6,437 nt of DNA, from assembly GCA_905480305.1 (NCBI GenBank), contig CAJQPV010000266.1, forward strand, positions 1 to 6,437, given 5' to 3'. Below, one piece after another: positions 5,989 through 6,437 of the stretch (positions within the stretch are counted from its first letter, which is position 1; each line of letters opens with the position of its first letter). The notes below the pieces were generated by a model. It did not search any database, had not been told where the DNA came from, and saw only the letters and a list, made by a program, of their open reading frames with translations. Origin of the DNA: an uncultured Gammaproteobacteria bacterium. GTDB lineage: Bacteria > Pseudomonadota > Gammaproteobacteria > UBA9214. The position numbers and the translations under genes were made by a program.

Positions 5989-6437
5989 TCAGGTCTCTCC
6001 ATTCCAGCCAACAAAATTTGATAGCAGTTGCAGCCCGGCATGCTGGCTCTTTTCCGGGTGGAACTGCACCGCAAAAATATTATCCCTGGCAATCACAGAC
6101 GTAAACTCAATCCCGTAAGGTGTCGTTGCAGCAACATCTTTAGCATTATCGGGCGCAGTGTAATAACTGTGCACGAAATAGAAGCGGCTGTTGGCGGGGA
6201 TATCCTTCCACATGGGATGTTGGTACTTCGGCAGCACCTGGTTCCAGCCCATATGTGGAATCTTGAGCCGGTCACCACTGCCCGCATCATGCATATCTTT
6301 TGAAAAATGCAGGACTTTGCCTGAAAACAGACCAAGACAGTCGGTTCCAGCATTTTCCTCACTGCTATCCAGCAATGCCTGCATACCGAGGCTAACTCCC
6401 AGCACCGGGCGGTCAGCAACGGCACGGATGACCACCT
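5989..6437 (-). CDS. hisH: Imidazole glycerol phosphate synthase subunit HisH, partial, with active-site Cys replaced by Ser
   Basis: HisH is the class I glutamine amidotransferase half of imidazole glycerol phosphate synthase; it normally hydrolyses glutamine and passes ammonia to HisF. About 148 C-terminal residues are visible, and the first 60 or so lie beyond the right edge. Counting from the first full codon (6435-6433), family segments are PHMGWNQV (60-67), FYFVHSYY (85-92) and VQFHPEKSQ (123-131). These hold the triad His (H126) and Glu (E128) and the HisF-contacting Lys (K129). The nucleophile motif, usually G-I-C-[LV]-G-M-Q, reads GVSLGMQ (13-19): position 15 is Ser (AGC, 6391-6393), not Cys. 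By knowledge of the family, a Cys-to-Ser change abolishes or severely reduces glutaminase activity. The rest shows no decay: no stop, no frameshift, normal C terminus. A single-base sequencing error (TGC read as AGC) is the main alternative. Confidence 0.95.
   Translation of the reverse strand, partial: VVIRAVADRPVLGVSLGMQALLDSSEENAGTDCLGLFSGKVLHFSKDMHDAGSGDRLKIPHMGWNQVLPKYQHPMWKDIPANSRFYFVHSYYTAPDNAKDVAATTPYGIEFTSVIARDNIFAVQFHPEKSQHAGLQLLSNFVGWNGET

Overview
The window appears to be a chromosomal segment of a gammaproteobacterium with mid-range GC. The evidence is protein resemblance recalled from memory. TatA and TatB look like the E. coli proteins, and the HisH fragment closely follows the Pseudomonas-type HisH apart from one residue. 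HisI and HisE are separate proteins, as in pseudomonads and betaproteobacteria and unlike the fused enterobacterial HisIE. I cannot name a genus.

There are two blocks. From the left edge to 2180, on the + strand, lies the 3' part of a large c-di-GMP signalling gene (PAS-PAS-GGDEF-EAL). From 2177 to the right edge, everything is on the - strand and forms one compact run, read right to left: hisH (cut by the window edge), hisA, hisF, hisI, hisE, tatA, tatB, tatC. Gaps in the his part are 3, 6, 34 and 32 bases; hisE to tatA is 48 and tatA to tatB is 37; tatB overlaps tatC. This looks like a single transcription unit whose promoter lies outside the window, beyond hisH. The two blocks converge tail to tail and share a single CTAG tetranucleotide that holds both stop codons.

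The his genes cover the middle of histidine biosynthesis: HisE and HisI hydrolyse and open PR-ATP, HisA isomerises ProFAR to PRFAR, and HisF with HisH makes imidazole glycerol phosphate and AICAR. TatABC is the complete twin-arginine export machinery for folded proteins. There is no obvious biochemical link between the two sets, although hisI-hisE-tatABC is a recurrent arrangement in related bacteria.

The most notable observation is in HisH. The motif that normally holds the nucleophilic cysteine of the glutaminase (GICLGMQ-like) reads GVSLGMQ, with an AGC serine codon at 6391-6393. The His and Glu of the triad, the rest of HisH, and the gate and channel residues of HisF are intact. If real, this suggests an ammonia-dependent or otherwise reprogrammed imidazole glycerol phosphate synthase; a one-base sequence error is the main alternative. 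No mobile elements, CRISPR arrays, tRNA or rRNA genes were seen, and no stretch over 50 bases lacks a gene.
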